A DNA stretch of 54,222 nt from Bacillota bacterium (GCA_017861315.1 JAGFXP010000015.1:1-54222); one strand, 5' to 3'; shown: positions 1 through 9,012, counted from the stretch's first letter. The notes: generated from the letters alone by a model not told the origin. A program made the numbers and translations.

Positions 1-263
1 TCATAAAGGAAGCGTTGGAAGGAAAAGATGCTGCGGATGCAGTGATACACATCAACAGCAGGGATATTTCAAAGCTGTATGCCAACAGAAAAGAGTTCTT
101 CAACGAAATGAAGGAGCAGCTGAACATCAAGAAGTTGAAGGTGGCAGCCTGCGATGAGCTTGTCAGGGGTGAGCTGGTCATCGAGACAGACGGCAGCAAA
201 ACAAAGCTGTCACTTAAAGAATACATGTTTAGAAAATATAAATTAATGCATAGCAAGAGGTGA
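1..263 (+). CDS. C-terminal part of an unidentified protein, 5' truncated by the window
   Basis: The reading frame is open from base 3 and runs to a TGA at 261-263, giving about 86 residues of a C-terminus. It is charged and predicted mostly helical and beta. The pattern of a VIHIN stretch, then a helix, then GELVIETDG near the end loosely recalls the C-terminal domain of FliH/YscL or V-ATPase subunit E stalk proteins, but the match is weak and by eye only. It does not look like the double-stranded RNA-binding end of RNase III, which often precedes smc in Firmicutes. An internal TTG at 15 is not a credible start because the frame extends off the window. Function is not assigned. Confidence 0.5.
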   Translation, partial: IKEALEGKDAADAVIHINSRDISKLYANRKEFFNEMKEQLNIKKLKVAACDELVRGELVIETDGSKTKLSLKEYMFRKYKLMHSKR

Positions 264-272
264 GTTTGAATT

Positions 273-371
273 ATGAGAAATGATAAAAGAAAGAAGATGA
301 CAAGATTGGTTGTAGGCTTTGTAGTTTTGACTTTCATAGCAGGTTTGCTTCCTATGCTTTTCAGCTTATAA
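273..371 (+). CDS. Small single-pass membrane protein (32 aa), possibly DUF4044-like
   Basis: An ATG at 273 opens a 32-residue frame. A basic N-terminus (MRNDKRKKMTR) is followed by one hydrophobic segment of about 19 residues, ending FSL and a stop. It starts 9 bases after the preceding stop with AGAGGTGAG upstream, and ends 13 bases before smc, so it is probably co-transcribed with both. The layout of a short basic head and a single membrane helix under 45 residues matches the small DUF4044 family of Firmicutes, whose role is unknown. Family membership is an inference from shape. The RBS and tight packing are the reasons to believe it is translated. Confidence 0.5.
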   Translation: MRNDKRKKMTRLVVGFVVLTFIAGLLPMLFSL

Positions 372-384
372 GGGGTGCTCAAAA

Positions 385-3300
385 ATGTTTTTGAAATCTA
401 TCGAAATTAAAGGTTTTAAATCCTTTGCAGACAAGACGGAAATCTTGTTCAAAGACGGCATAACTTCGATTGTCGGCCCCAACGGCAGCGGAAAAAGCAA
501 CGTGTCCGATGCTGTCCGATGGGTACTGGGAGAACAGAGTGTAAAGACACTCAGGGGCGGAAAAATGGAAGATGTCATATTTGCCGGAACTCAGTACAGG
601 AGGCCCGTGGGCCTGTCGCAGGTTTCGCTCATACTAGACAACGCCGACTCGGTGCTGCCTCTTGATTATTCGGATGTGACGATATCGAGACGCCTTTACA
701 GATCGGGCGAAAGCGACTACTTCATCAACAATACCAGATGCAGGCTCAAGGATGTCCAGGAGCTGTTCATGGACACAGGCATAGGACGCGAGGGTTATTC
801 CATAATCGGGCAGGGAAAAATCGAGGCCATTCTCAGCGGCAAGCAGGATGACAAAAGAGGCCTGCTTGAGGAAGCAGCGGGCATTGTCAAGTTCAGGGCA
901 AGGAAAGAGGAAGCCGAAAAGAAGCTTGCAAACACCAACCAGAACCTGGTAAGGATCGACGACATCCTGGCAACCTATATGGAGAGGCTTGGCCCGCTTG
1001 AGGAGGACTCAAAGAAGGCTGAGAGGTTTATTGAGCTTTCAGAAAAGCTGAAGACCAGGGAAGTCGGCGTCCTGGTGACGAGCATGGAACTTAACGACAA
1101 GAACATACTTAGCGTCAGCGGAAAGCTCGGTTCTCTGGAAGAGGAGCTTGGAAGCCTCAAGTCTAGCCAGGGCGAAAAATCGGAGAAGAGAAAGCTTCTG
1201 GGCTTTGAACTTGAAAAACAGGAAAACAGCCTTGAAGAGAACAATACAAAGATATACGAAGCCAAGGCTGCATGCCAAAAACTTGAATCCGACAACGCTC
1301 TTGAAAGCGAGAAGCTGGTCAATCTTGATTCCCAGAGCAGCAAAAACAGCAGGGAGCTTGAAAATATCCGGCTGAAGGCAGAAGCCTCTGTAAAAGACAG
1401 GGAAAGTCTCGCCGAAGCTCTCGAGTCGAAACGCAATGAGTGCGCCTCGCTGGGTGAGGATATCGGGAGAATAGAAAGGCAGATCCGCGAGGCCGAGGAT
1501 GAAATAGAAACCTCCGAACAGGAGCATAGAGCCCTGAGGGACAGGCACATGGACATGCTTCAGAAAATTTCTGACACCAGGAATGAGATTTCACTGGCTG
1601 AAAGCGGGATTGTAGGCCAGAAGGCGAAGATCACCAATCTTGAGGCAGCGGTTGAAAGCCTGGAAAGCTCCATTGGAATAAACCTGAAAACCAAATCAGA
1701 GCTTGAGTCGGATGAAGCCATGATAAACTCCGGGATAGAAGTGCTGGAGCAGCAGATAGCCTCAAACAAGGTAATCCTGGCTGAAACGTCCGGCATCATT
1801 CTGGAAAACGAGAACCAGCTGAAAAAGCTCAACAAGAACCAGAACAGCATGGAGGCCAACAAGTCAATGCTGATAAATCTGGACAAGAAACATGAGGGCT
1901 ACAACAGAGCCGTCAAAACGCTTTTCCAGGACATCGAGGATGGAAAAACACCCGTAAAGAAAGGGGAGTGTTTCCTCTTAGGCGATGTCATAGACGTTTC
2001 CAGGGAACATGAGACAGCCATCGAGATAGCTCTCGGAGGCAGCATTTCCGATGTCATCACAAAGAACGCCGATGTTGCGAAAGCACTGATCGGCTACCTG
2101 AAAGCCAAGAGCATGGGGAGAGCCACTTTCCTTCCGCTCAATACCATAAAGCCGAAGACGATCGGCAGCCTCGAGGCTCTTTCGAAAATCAGCGGATACA
2201 TAGGTGTGGCAAGCAGGCTTATCAAATATGATCCTGCGTTTGAAAATGCAGTAAGCTACCTTCTCGGGAGGACGCTCATATGCACGGACATGGATACCGC
2301 GCTGAAGATTGCGGCAGCATCGGGCTACGCATACAGGATAGTGACACTCAGCGGAGACGTGGTTAATCCGAGCGGTTCACTGACAGGCGGAAGCACATAC
2401 CACAAAAGCACCAATGTCATCGGCAGAAAAAGGGAAATAGAGGAGCTGGGCAGCAGGCTTGCCGAAAACGCAGAAGCGATAAAAGCCATGAACAGCAAAC
2501 TGGAGGAAAACCGCCGCCGAAGCCTTGAACTGAGCGAAAAAAACAGTCATCTTAAGGAAGATATACATAACAGGAAAATAGAAATAACTAAAATAAAAGG
2601 CAAAATCACTGCGCTCACCGATGACGCTGCAAAGCTCAAAAGCAGGCTTGCAGCGTCAAGGTCTGAGATGGAAGCGGTTAATGCAGAAATCCTGGAATGC
2701 GAGAAAAGGCTTGAGACCCTTAAAGCGGCATTGGAGGAGAACTCAAGCCGGAAGGATGACGGGAATGCCGATATAATTTCTATCGAAAGCGCAATGAAAA
2801 TCAAAACAGATTTTATCAAAGCTCAGAAGGAAGCTATGTTCAACCACAAGGTTGGGAAAGCCAAAGCTGACGAGGAGATACGAAGCATAATCGCCAACAT
2901 GACGAGGCTCCAGGAAGAACTGAGCGGCTTCGAATCGAGGAAAGCAGAAATTCTTGCCGAGAACGAAGCCGCTGCGGCTGCAGCCGAACATTGCAGGAAA
3001 AGGATTGAAGGGAACAAAGCGCTTCTTTCAGAGAATCTTGAAGGCATAAATTCCCTGCAGTCACTCATGGGCGAGCTCAATGCCGTCAGGATCAAGCTGA
3101 AGCAGGAGATAACAGCGCTTTCGGATGCAACGCAGGATCTCAACGACACGATATCAAAAAAAGAGAATGAGATGCACAGGCTTGAAATCCTCAAAGGGAA
3201 GCATGAGACCGAGAAGGAGATGCACCTGGCCAAACTCAACGATGAGCTCGGACTGACATATGCAGAAGCCGTTTCCAGCAGATGCGAAGTTAAGAACATG

Positions 3301-3951
3301 GGCGAAATCAAGCAGGAGATCAGCAGCCTGAAAAGCGAGATATCCAGGCTCGGTGTCGTAAACCTTGCTGCTATTGAGGAATACAAGGAAATAAAGGAAA
3401 AGATATCGTTCCTATCCGCGCAGAGGGATGACCTGAACAGCTCAAAAGAAGAGCTGGTCAGCCTTATCGACGAGATGATCAACAAAATGAGGGCTGTGTT
3501 CAGGGAACACTTCATGGTGATAAGGAAGCTGTTCAACGAGACGTTCTGCGAGCTGTTCAAAGGCGGAAGCGCAGACCTTAAAATATCCGACGGGGACGAG
3601 CTTACGGGCAATATCGAGATCGAGGTCCAGCCGCCCGGCAAAAAGCTGCAGAACATAAACCTTCTGTCGGGCGGAGAAAAAGGACTGTCAGCCATAGCGC
3701 TGCTCTTCGCGATACTCAAGATGAAGCCTACTCCTTTCTGCATACTTGACGAGATTGAAGCGGCGCTGGACGATGCGAATGTCAACAGATATGCAGAATT
3801 TCTTAAAAAGTTTTCTAAGAACACGCAGTTCATTGTAATCACGCACAGGAAAGGCACCATGGAAGTCAGCGATGCGCTGTACGGGATAACAATGGAGGAA
3901 AAAGGCGTGTCAAAAGTAGTTTCGGTAGACTTCAGCAAACAAACAAGCTAA
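385..3951 (+). CDS. smc: Chromosome segregation protein SMC
   Basis: The 1188-residue protein has the full SMC plan. The N-terminal ATPase half carries Walker A GPNGSGKSN at residues 31-39. A long coiled coil follows, then a hinge at about 525-650 with GGSISDVI and the glycine-rich SGSLTGG, then the return coiled coil. The C-terminal half has the signature LLSGGEKG near 1093 and Walker B with the catalytic glutamate in ILDEIEAALD near 1120. Length matches the bacterial family (about 1150-1200). With ScpA and ScpB, which are not in this window, SMC forms the condensin that organises and segregates the nucleoid. GGGGTG precedes the ATG, and ftsY follows after 14 bases, the usual Firmicutes pairing. 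Confidence 0.97.
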   Translation: MFLKSIEIKGFKSFADKTEILFKDGITSIVGPNGSGKSNVSDAVRWVLGEQSVKTLRGGKMEDVIFAGTQYRRPVGLSQVSLILDNADSVLPLDYSDVTISRRLYRSGESDYFINNTRCRLKDVQELFMDTGIGREGYSIIGQGKIEAILSGKQDDKRGLLEEAAGIVKFRARKEEAEKKLANTNQNLVRIDDILATYMERLGPLEEDSKKAERFIELSEKLKTREVGVLVTSMELNDKNILSVSGKLGSLEEELGSLKSSQGEKSEKRKLLGFELEKQENSLEENNTKIYEAKAACQKLESDNALESEKLVNLDSQSSKNSRELENIRLKAEASVKDRESLAEALESKRNECASLGEDIGRIERQIREAEDEIETSEQEHRALRDRHMDMLQKISDTRNEISLAESGIVGQKAKITNLEAAVESLESSIGINLKTKSELESDEAMINSGIEVLEQQIASNKVILAETSGIILENENQLKKLNKNQNSMEANKSMLINLDKKHEGYNRAVKTLFQDIEDGKTPVKKGECFLLGDVIDVSREHETAIEIALGGSISDVITKNADVAKALIGYLKAKSMGRATFLPLNTIKPKTIGSLEALSKISGYIGVASRLIKYDPAFENAVSYLLGRTLICTDMDTALKIAAASGYAYRIVTLSGDVVNPSGSLTGGSTYHKSTNVIGRKREIEELGSRLAENAEAIKAMNSKLEENRRRSLELSEKNSHLKEDIHNRKIEITKIKGKITALTDDAAKLKSRLAASRSEMEAVNAEILECEKRLETLKAALEENSSRKDDGNADIISIESAMKIKTDFIKAQKEAMFNHKVGKAKADEEIRSIIANMTRLQEELSGFESRKAEILAENEAAAAAAEHCRKRIEGNKALLSENLEGINSLQSLMGELNAVRIKLKQEITALSDATQDLNDTISKKENEMHRLEILKGKHETEKEMHLAKLNDELGLTYAEAVSSRCEVKNMGEIKQEISSLKSEISRLGVVNLAAIEEYKEIKEKISFLSAQRDDLNSSKEELVSLIDEMINKMRAVFREHFMVIRKLFNETFCELFKGGSADLKISDGDELTGNIEIEVQPPGKKLQNINLLSGGEKGLSAIALLFAILKMKPTPFCILDEIEAALDDANVNRYAEFLKKFSKNTQFIVITHRKGTMEVSDALYGITMEEKGVSKVVSVDFSKQTS

Positions 3952-3965
3952 GGAGAGATGAAGAT

Positions 3966-4877
3966 ATGATAGGCAGTTTTTTTGACAAGCTAAAATCAGG
4001 ACTTACGAAGACAAAGGACAATTTCACTGACAGGATATCGTCAGTCCTTACAGGGGCCCTTTACATCGACGAGGATTTGTATGAAGAAATCGAAGAGATC
4101 CTCATAACCGCAGATATTGGAGTTGAAACCTCCCTGGAAATAATAGACAGGCTTAAGGTTAAAGTCAGGGAAGACAGGGTGAAGGATCCTGCTGATCTCA
4201 GGCAGTGCCTCAAGGCGGTAATAATGGACATGCTTGGCAGCGAAAAAGGCAGCGTTATACCGGAAAGCATACCTCAGGTCATACTCGTTATAGGGGTTAA
4301 CGGCGTCGGAAAGACAACCTCAATAGGCAAAATTTCGGCACAGCTCAAGGGAAAAGGCTACAAGGTGCTCCTCGCTGCAGCTGACACATTCAGGGCTGCC
4401 GCCATAGACCAGCTGGAAGTCTGGAGCAGCAGGGCGGGAGTTGACCTTGTAAAGCACCAGGAGGGCTCAGACCCTGCCGCTGTGGTGTTCGATTCCATCC
4501 AGGCTGCAAAAGCCAGGAAGGCGGATGTGCTCATATGCGACACTGCGGGGAGGCTTCACAACAAGAAGAACCTCATGGATGAACTGGGCAAGATAAACAG
4601 GGTCATTGACAGGGAATTCCCTGAGGCTGCAAGAAAAACACTTCTTGTGCTTGATTCCACTACAGGCCAGAATGCTGTTGAACAGGCACGGCAATTCATG
4701 GAGGTATGCAGGATAGACGGCATAGTGCTGACAAAGCTGGACGGCACGGCAAAAGGGGGCATTATCATCTCCATAAAGCATCAGCTGGGCATTCCGGTCA
4801 ACCTCATAGGTGTGGGAGAAGGCATAGACGACCTTCAGGAATTCGATCCTGAGGCATTCACCGAAGCTTTGTTCTAA
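3966..4877 (+). CDS. ftsY: Signal recognition particle receptor FtsY
   Basis: This 303-residue SRP GTPase receptor has a short N-terminal region with no long acidic A domain, then the N helical bundle (about 20-90) and the G domain. G1 is GVNGVGKTT at 110-118, the insertion-box motif DTFRAAA begins at 140, DTAGR lies at 192-196 and TKLDG at 256-260. Together with Ffh (encoded 450 bases downstream) it docks translating ribosomes at the membrane translocon. The lack of a long acidic extension is usual for Gram-positive FtsY. AGGAGAGATG is the ribosome binding site. A long inverted repeat follows the stop codon, so it is probably the last gene of the smc transcript. Confidence 0.97.
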   Translation: MIGSFFDKLKSGLTKTKDNFTDRISSVLTGALYIDEDLYEEIEEILITADIGVETSLEIIDRLKVKVREDRVKDPADLRQCLKAVIMDMLGSEKGSVIPESIPQVILVIGVNGVGKTTSIGKISAQLKGKGYKVLLAAADTFRAAAIDQLEVWSSRAGVDLVKHQEGSDPAAVVFDSIQAAKARKADVLICDTAGRLHNKKNLMDELGKINRVIDREFPEAARKTLLVLDSTTGQNAVEQARQFMEVCRIDGIVLTKLDGTAKGGIIISIKHQLGIPVNLIGVGEGIDDLQEFDPEAFTEALF

Positions 4878-4882
4878 TATTT

Positions 4883-4918
4883 CAAGCAGTGTTAAGTAAA
4901 AATACTTGACACTGCTTG
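4883..4918. repeat. 16-bp-arm inverted repeat after ftsY, overlapping the ylxM promoter
   Basis: Arms 4883-4898 and 4903-4918 pair over 16 positions with one G-U wobble around an AAAA loop. No strong T-run follows, so it is an imperfect candidate for the ftsY terminator. The right arm contains the TTGACA of the next promoter, so the element could also act as an operator. Confidence 0.7.
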
Positions 4919-4934
4919 TGTGTTCTGATATTAT
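4906..4934 (+). promoter_or_regulatory. Vegetative (sigma-A type) promoter of ylxM-ffh
   Basis: A perfect TTGACA at 4906-4911 and TATTAT at 4929-4934 are separated by exactly 17 bases. Transcription would start near 4941, about 38 bases before the ylxM start codon. The -35 box lies inside the right arm of the preceding inverted repeat. Confidence 0.8.
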
Positions 4935-4978
4935 AAATCATGTTGGATAATCATGTCGCGAATATTTAGGAGTTTACT

Positions 4979-5314
4979 ATGGAAGATAGATTTAAGATGT
5001 CCATACTTTTGGATTTGTACGGTACGCTTCTCACAGATAAACAGAGGGATATCCTAAACCTTTACTACAACGATGACCTTTCCCTCGCAGAAATCGCTGA
5101 AAACATGGAAACCAGCAGGCAGGCGGTATTCGACATCATAAAAAGATGTCATAAGATACTGCTTGAATACGAGTCCAGGCTCGGCCTCATGCAAAAGGAA
5201 ATCAGCAGAGAGAATTCAAAAGGTGAACTACTCGGAATGCTGGACGGTTTAGCTGAAGGTTCCCGCTCGGGTGAAATATCAGAAATAAGATCATTTGTCA
5301 TAGAAAATCTATAG
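4979..5314 (+). CDS. ylxM: YlxM/p13 family helix-turn-helix protein of the SRP operon
   Basis: This 111-residue protein matches the UPF0122/YlxM family. It has a sigma-70 region 4-like HTH at about 15-60 with YNDDLSLAEIAENMETSRQ, a well-conserved stretch in the family. It directly precedes ffh (10-base gap), the standard arrangement. In streptococci the homologue modulates SRP GTPase activity. The HTH fold may bind SRP RNA or protein rather than DNA, so a role as transcription factor should not be assumed. AGGAG lies 7 bases before the ATG. Confidence 0.93.
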   Translation: MEDRFKMSILLDLYGTLLTDKQRDILNLYYNDDLSLAEIAENMETSRQAVFDIIKRCHKILLEYESRLGLMQKEISRENSKGELLGMLDGLAEGSRSGEISEIRSFVIENL

Positions 5315-5324
5315 GAGGAGCAAA

Positions 5325-6674
5325 ATGGCTTTTGACAGTTTGGCATCAAAGCTTCAGGAAACCCTTAAGAAGCTTAGGGGCAAGGGCAAGTTAACTGAAA
5401 CAGATATAAAAGGCGCCATGCGCGAAGTTAAGCTTGCACTTCTTGAAGCGGATGTAAATTATAAGGTAGTAAAAGATTTCGTTAAATCCGTAAGCGAAAA
5501 GAGTTCGGGAGCTGAAGTTTTGAACAGCCTTACCCCTGGACAGCAGGTAATTAAAATAGTAAACGATGAACTGACCAGCCTCATGGGCGGCAATGAAAGC
5601 ACCATCTCCTATTCCTCAAGCGGAATAACCGTTATAATGCTTGTCGGCCTTCAGGGTGCCGGTAAGACAACAATGTGCGGCAAGCTTGCTCTTCAGCTCA
5701 GAAAGAAGAACAAGAAGCCTCTGCTTGTAGCCTGCGACATATACAGGCCAGCAGCGATCAAACAGCTCCAGGTGGTAGGAAAGCAGATAGATGTGCCTGT
5801 GTTCGAAATGGGCGACAAGGCAAATCCGGTGGACATATCAAAGGGTGCTGTGGAATACGCAAGGAACAACGGCCAGAATGTAGTTATCATAGATACTGCG
5901 GGCCGGCTCCATATAGATGAAGAGCTTATGGACGAGCTCAAGAATGTCAAAGAAAGCGTCAGCCCGAGCGAAGTACTGCTTGTAGTTGACTCCATGACGG
6001 GACAGGATGCGGTCAATGTTGCAGAAAGCTTCAACAGCCAGCTGGACATAACCGGAGTAATTCTTACGAAGCTCGACGGAGACACAAGAGGCGGAGCGGC
6101 ATTGTCAATTAAGGCAATAACGGGAAAGCCGATAAAATTTGCCGGCATAGGCGAAAAGATGAGCGACCTCGAGGTCTTCTATCCCGACAGGATGGCATCA
6201 AGGATTCTGGGCATGGGAGATGTTCTCTCGCTGATCGAGAAAGCTCAGCAGAACATCGACCAGGAAGAAGCGAAAAAGCTAAGCGACAGGATGATGAGCC
6301 AGGAATTCAACTTTGAGGATTTCCTCACATCAATGCAGCAGATGAAGAATCTGGGACCATTGAACAAGATACTGGAGATGATCCCTGGAGCAAACGCCAA
6401 GGAACTCAAGAATCTGGACGTGGAACAGAGCGAGAAGGATCTCAAGAGGATTGAGGCGATTATCAGCTCCATGACACTGAAGGAAAGACGCAGCCCTAAC
6501 CTAATCAGTTCAAACCCTTCAAGGAAGAAGAGGATAGCAGCAGGCTCCGGTACCACTATCCAGGATATAAACAAGCTGCTGAAGGAATTCGAATCCATGA
6601 AGAAGATGATGAAGCAGATGAAGGGAATGCAAAAAGGTTATAAAAAAGGTATGTTTGGAAAACTACCATTTTAA
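5325..6674 (+). CDS. ffh: Signal recognition particle protein Ffh (SRP54)
   Basis: This 449-residue GTPase has an N domain (1-90), a G domain with G1 GLQGAGKTT at 108-116, DTAGR near 190 and TKLDGDTRGG near 248, and a methionine-rich M domain from about 312 with QQMKNLGP, GMQKGYKKG and many Met residues that bind signal peptides and SRP RNA. Length is typical for Ffh. It binds hydrophobic signal sequences on ribosomes and hands them to FtsY. GGAGGAGC is the ribosome binding site, and ylxM is immediately upstream in the same unit. No SRP RNA gene is visible in the window. Confidence 0.98.
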   Translation: MAFDSLASKLQETLKKLRGKGKLTETDIKGAMREVKLALLEADVNYKVVKDFVKSVSEKSSGAEVLNSLTPGQQVIKIVNDELTSLMGGNESTISYSSSGITVIMLVGLQGAGKTTMCGKLALQLRKKNKKPLLVACDIYRPAAIKQLQVVGKQIDVPVFEMGDKANPVDISKGAVEYARNNGQNVVIIDTAGRLHIDEELMDELKNVKESVSPSEVLLVVDSMTGQDAVNVAESFNSQLDITGVILTKLDGDTRGGAALSIKAITGKPIKFAGIGEKMSDLEVFYPDRMASRILGMGDVLSLIEKAQQNIDQEEAKKLSDRMMSQEFNFEDFLTSMQQMKNLGPLNKILEMIPGANAKELKNLDVEQSEKDLKRIEAIISSMTLKERRSPNLISSNPSRKKRIAAGSGTTIQDINKLLKEFESMKKMMKQMKGMQKGYKKGMFGKLPF

Positions 6675-6713
6675 TAATACAAAATAATTAATTTTTTAGG
6701 AGGTAACAACACA

Positions 6714-6956
6714 ATGGCAGTTAAAATCAGATTAAGAAGAATGGGTGCTCATAAAGCTCCTTTTTACAGAGTTATCGTTGCAGATTCAAGAGCTCCAAGA
6801 GACGGAAGATTCGTAGAAGAAATAGGTTTCTACAATCCGTTAACAGAACCTGCATTAATCAAAATCGATGAAGAAAAAGCAGCTAAATGGCTTAAAAACG
6901 GTGCTCAGCCTACTGACATAGTTAAGAGATTATTTGTTAAAGCTGGAATAAAATAA
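6714..6956 (+). CDS. rpsP: 30S ribosomal protein S16
   Basis: This 80-residue protein begins [11 protein letters not shown] and contains [18 protein letters not shown], the S16 signature. It binds 16S rRNA early in 30S assembly. Codons are those of highly expressed genes here (AGA, GAA and TTA rich). TTAGGAGGTAAC gives a strong ribosome binding site. Only 39 bases separate it from ffh and no terminator is seen between them, so read-through from the SRP unit into rpsP-khpA is likely, as in related Firmicutes. Confidence 0.98.
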   Translation: MAVKIRLRRMGAHKAPFYRVIVADSRAPRDGRFVEEIGFYNPLTEPALIKIDEEKAAKWLKNGAQPTDIVKRLFVKAGIK

Positions 6957-6990
6957 TATCTTACAAAATAAGAGACTAGGGGTGTATTAA

Positions 6991-7218
6991 GTGAAAGAAT
7001 TAGTTGAAACAATCGCTAAATCATTAGTTGATAACCCGGATAAGGTTCAAGTTAATGAAGTTAATGGAGAACAATCCATAATAGTTGAACTTAGAGTTGC
7101 ACCAGAAGACATGGGAAAAGTAATAGGAAAACAGGGCAGGATAGCTAAAGCCATCCGTACCGTTGTTAAAGCAGCAGCTGTTAAGGAAAACAAGAGAGTT
7201 GTTGTAGAGATCATCTAA
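6991..7218 (+). CDS. khpA: KH-domain RNA-binding protein KhpA (YlqC)
   Basis: This 75-residue protein is essentially one KH domain. The GxxG loop is [11 protein letters not shown] around residues 48-58. It starts with GTG at 6991 behind AGGGGTG. In Gram-positives KhpA pairs with KhpB (Jag) to bind RNA and influence cell division and cell wall growth. The position between rpsP and rimM is conserved. A strong terminator hairpin begins at its stop codon, so rimM expression beyond this point depends on read-through or a separate promoter. Confidence 0.93.
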   Translation: MKELVETIAKSLVDNPDKVQVNEVNGEQSIIVELRVAPEDMGKVIGKQGRIAKAIRTVVKAAAVKENKRVVVEII

Positions 7219-7247
7219 GAGTCAGGTGCTTCCTGGCTCTTTTTTTT
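7217..7247 (+). terminator. Intrinsic terminator after khpA
   Basis: AAGAGTCAGG at 7217-7226 pairs with CCTGGCTCTT at 7232-7241 (one G-U), with a five-base loop and then a run of T to 7247. It separates rpsP-khpA from rimM-trmD and may set their expression ratio. Confidence 0.85.
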
Positions 7248-7289
7248 AGAGCGCCACAGAATATATATGAAGGAAGGAAGAGTTGAAGT

Positions 7290-7778
7290 ATGAAAGAATT
7301 TCTTACCATCGGCCAGATAATAAATACCCACGGATTGCACGGCGAGCTGAAGGTTTACCCGTTGACTGACGACATAAGGCGATTCAGGAAGCTTGAAACA
7401 GTGTTGGTTGACGGCGCTGAAATGAAGGTAGTCTGGTGCAAACTTCAGAATGATAAGGTCATACTTAAGCTTGAAGGCATCGACAGCATCGAGCAGGCCC
7501 AGAAATATTTCAAAAAATATCTTGAAGTCAGGAGAGAGGATGCAGTCGAACTGCCAGAAGGCAGCTACTACATTGCAGACCTCATTGGCTGCACGGTATA
7601 CGACACAGAAGGCAACAACCTTGGTGTCATCTACGACGTTTTAAAAACAGGCAGCAATGATGTTTACTGGATAAAAGAAGGCAAAGAGCTGCTTATTCCT
7701 GTGCTTAAGGAGATAGTGCTTGAAGTTGACGTGGTGAACCAGAAGATCGTTATAAAGCCGGTGGACACATGGATGTAA
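7290..7778 (+). CDS. rimM: Ribosome maturation factor RimM
   Basis: This 162-residue protein starts with [24 protein letters not shown], which is the RimM N-terminal domain. A C-terminal PRC-barrel domain follows from about 90, with YYIADLIGC and LIPVLKEIV. RimM binds S19 and helps mature the 30S head. It overlaps trmD by 10 bases, so the two are translationally coupled. GAAGGAAG is the ribosome binding site. No clear promoter is seen in the 40 bases after the khpA terminator. Confidence 0.96.
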   Translation: MKEFLTIGQIINTHGLHGELKVYPLTDDIRRFRKLETVLVDGAEMKVVWCKLQNDKVILKLEGIDSIEQAQKYFKKYLEVRREDAVELPEGSYYIADLIGCTVYDTEGNNLGVIYDVLKTGSNDVYWIKEGKELLIPVLKEIVLEVDVVNQKIVIKPVDTWM

Positions 7779-8491
7779 GGATTGACATACTCACTCTTTT
7801 TCCCGAAATGTTCGATGTATTCAACCACAGCATCATAGGGAAGGCCAGGGAGAAGGGGATCGTATCGATAAACACCTGGGACATCAGGGAATACACTAAG
7901 GACAAGCACAGGAAAGTTGACGATTATCCCTACGGCGGAGGTGCTGGCATGGTTATGGCAGCGCAGCCGGTTGTGGACAGCATCCGCAAGGTCAGGGAGC
8001 ACAACAGCGGAAAGGTGATCTTCCTCGGACCAAGGGGAAGGACTTTCAACCAGGAGATGGCCAAGGAGCTGTCCGCGGAGAAGGAGCTTGTGTTCCTCTG
8101 TGGCCATTATGAGGGCATCGACGAGAGGATATACAAGCACATCGACATGGAGATATCCCTCGGCGACTTCGTCCTTACTGGCGGCGAGATGGCCTGCATT
8201 CCGGTCGTCGACAGCATACTGAGGCTTGTTCCCGGCGTGCTTTCCAGCTCCGAAAGCTTCACGGATGAGTCCTTCTACAGTGGAGCGCTGGAATATCCCC
8301 ACTATACAAGGCCTGCAGTTTTCGAAGGGGAAGAGGTTCCCGCAGTGCTCATGTCAGGGCATCACGAAAATGTGCGGAAATGGCGCAGGGCCATGTCGCT
8401 GGCCATAACAAGGAAGCGCAGGCCGGATCTGTTCGAGAAGCTTGAGCTGACAAAGGAAGACATCAAAATCCTGAGCAATTTTGAAATTTAA
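7769..8491 (+). CDS. trmD: tRNA (guanine-37-N1)-methyltransferase TrmD
   Basis: This 240-residue SPOUT methyltransferase has [15 protein letters not shown] at the N-terminus, the knot sequences [11 protein letters not shown] (about 52-62) and [13 protein letters not shown] (about 110-122), and GDFVLTGGE. It makes m1G37 in tRNAs reading CNN codons, which prevents frameshifting, using S-adenosylmethionine. The ATG at 7769 lies within the end of rimM. The order rimM-trmD-rplS is the conserved bacterial one, but here rplS has its own promoter. Confidence 0.98.
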   Translation: MDVRIDILTLFPEMFDVFNHSIIGKAREKGIVSINTWDIREYTKDKHRKVDDYPYGGGAGMVMAAQPVVDSIRKVREHNSGKVIFLGPRGRTFNQEMAKELSAEKELVFLCGHYEGIDERIYKHIDMEISLGDFVLTGGEMACIPVVDSILRLVPGVLSSSESFTDESFYSGALEYPHYTRPAVFEGEEVPAVLMSGHHENVRKWRRAMSLAITRKRRPDLFEKLELTKEDIKILSNFEI

Positions 8492-8503
8492 CCCGTATTT
8501 TAG

Positions 8504-8532
8504 TTGAAAATGCACGATATCTGTGCTACAAT
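8504..8532 (+). promoter_or_regulatory. Vegetative promoter of rplS
   Basis: TTGAAA at 8504-8509 and TACAAT at 8527-8532 with a 17-base spacer. The start would be near 8539, giving a structured leader of about 75 bases before the rplS start codon. Confidence 0.8.
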
Positions 8533-8538
8533 GTATTT

Positions 8539-8600
8539 TGTGCTAGTACGAACGTTCCTCTGTCGGAATCTACCGGGCAAGAACGTTAATATAAACAAGA
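8539..8600 (+). promoter_or_regulatory. Probable L19 ribosomal protein leader (autoregulatory RNA)
   Basis: The untranslated leader folds with AACGTTC (8551-8557) pairing to GAACGTT (8581-8587), and an inner hairpin TCGG/CCGG at 8563-8576. Firmicutes rplS genes are known to carry an L19 leader thought to bind free L19. Position and helix pattern agree, but the exact consensus was not checked against a covariance model. Confidence 0.55.
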
Positions 8601-8613
8601 GGAGGAATGCACA

Positions 8614-8961
8614 ATGTTAGATGTTATAAGAGCTATAGAAGCAGAACAGATTAGAGCTGATCTTGCACCATTCAATGTAGGTGACACTGTAAAGGTTCAC
8701 GTAAAGATCAAAGAAGGAACAAGAGAAAGAGTTCAGGTTTTCGAGGGCATAGTTTTGAAGAGACAGAACGGCGGCCTTAGAGAAACTTTCACAGTAAGAA
8801 GAGTTGCATACAACGTAGGAGTAGAAAGAACTTTCCCTGTTAACTCGCCATCAATCGAGAAGATCGAGGTAGTTAGAAGAGGTAAGGTAAGAAGAGCTAA
8901 GTTGTTCTACTTGAGAGATAGAGTTGGTAAAGCAGCAAAGGTAAAAGAAATACTGAGATAA
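8614..8961 (+). CDS. rplS: 50S ribosomal protein L19
   Basis: This 115-residue protein contains [29 protein letters not shown] and [16 protein letters not shown], all diagnostic of L19, which sits at the subunit interface. Codon use is strongly AGA/GTA biased, as expected for a highly expressed gene. AAGAGGAGGAATG is a strong ribosome binding site. It has its own promoter and leader upstream and a terminator straight after, so it is largely an independent unit. Confidence 0.98.
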   Translation: MLDVIRAIEAEQIRADLAPFNVGDTVKVHVKIKEGTRERVQVFEGIVLKRQNGGLRETFTVRRVAYNVGVERTFPVNSPSIEKIEVVRRGKVRRAKLFYLRDRVGKAAKVKEILR

Positions 8962-8991
8962 AAAAACGGGGCTTTTATAGTCCCTTTTTTT
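8962..8991 (+). terminator. Intrinsic terminator after rplS
   Basis: GGGGCT pairs with AGTCCC (one G-U) around TTTAT, flanked by A-rich and T-rich tracts (A7 before, T7 after) that extend the stem. Located between rplS and lepB. Confidence 0.75.
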
Positions 8992-9012
8992 ATATAAAAA
9001 GGAGCAATCTGT

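Noticed and set aside
2823..3938. 371-codon open frame on the minus strand inside smc
   Set aside because: It is serine-rich low-quality translation antisense to the conserved SMC C-terminal half; no ribosome binding site or family resemblance.
8549..8557. CGAACGTTC in the rplS leader as a LexA site
   Set aside because: It is 9 bases, lacks the 14-base LexA spacing, and is explained by the leader helix.
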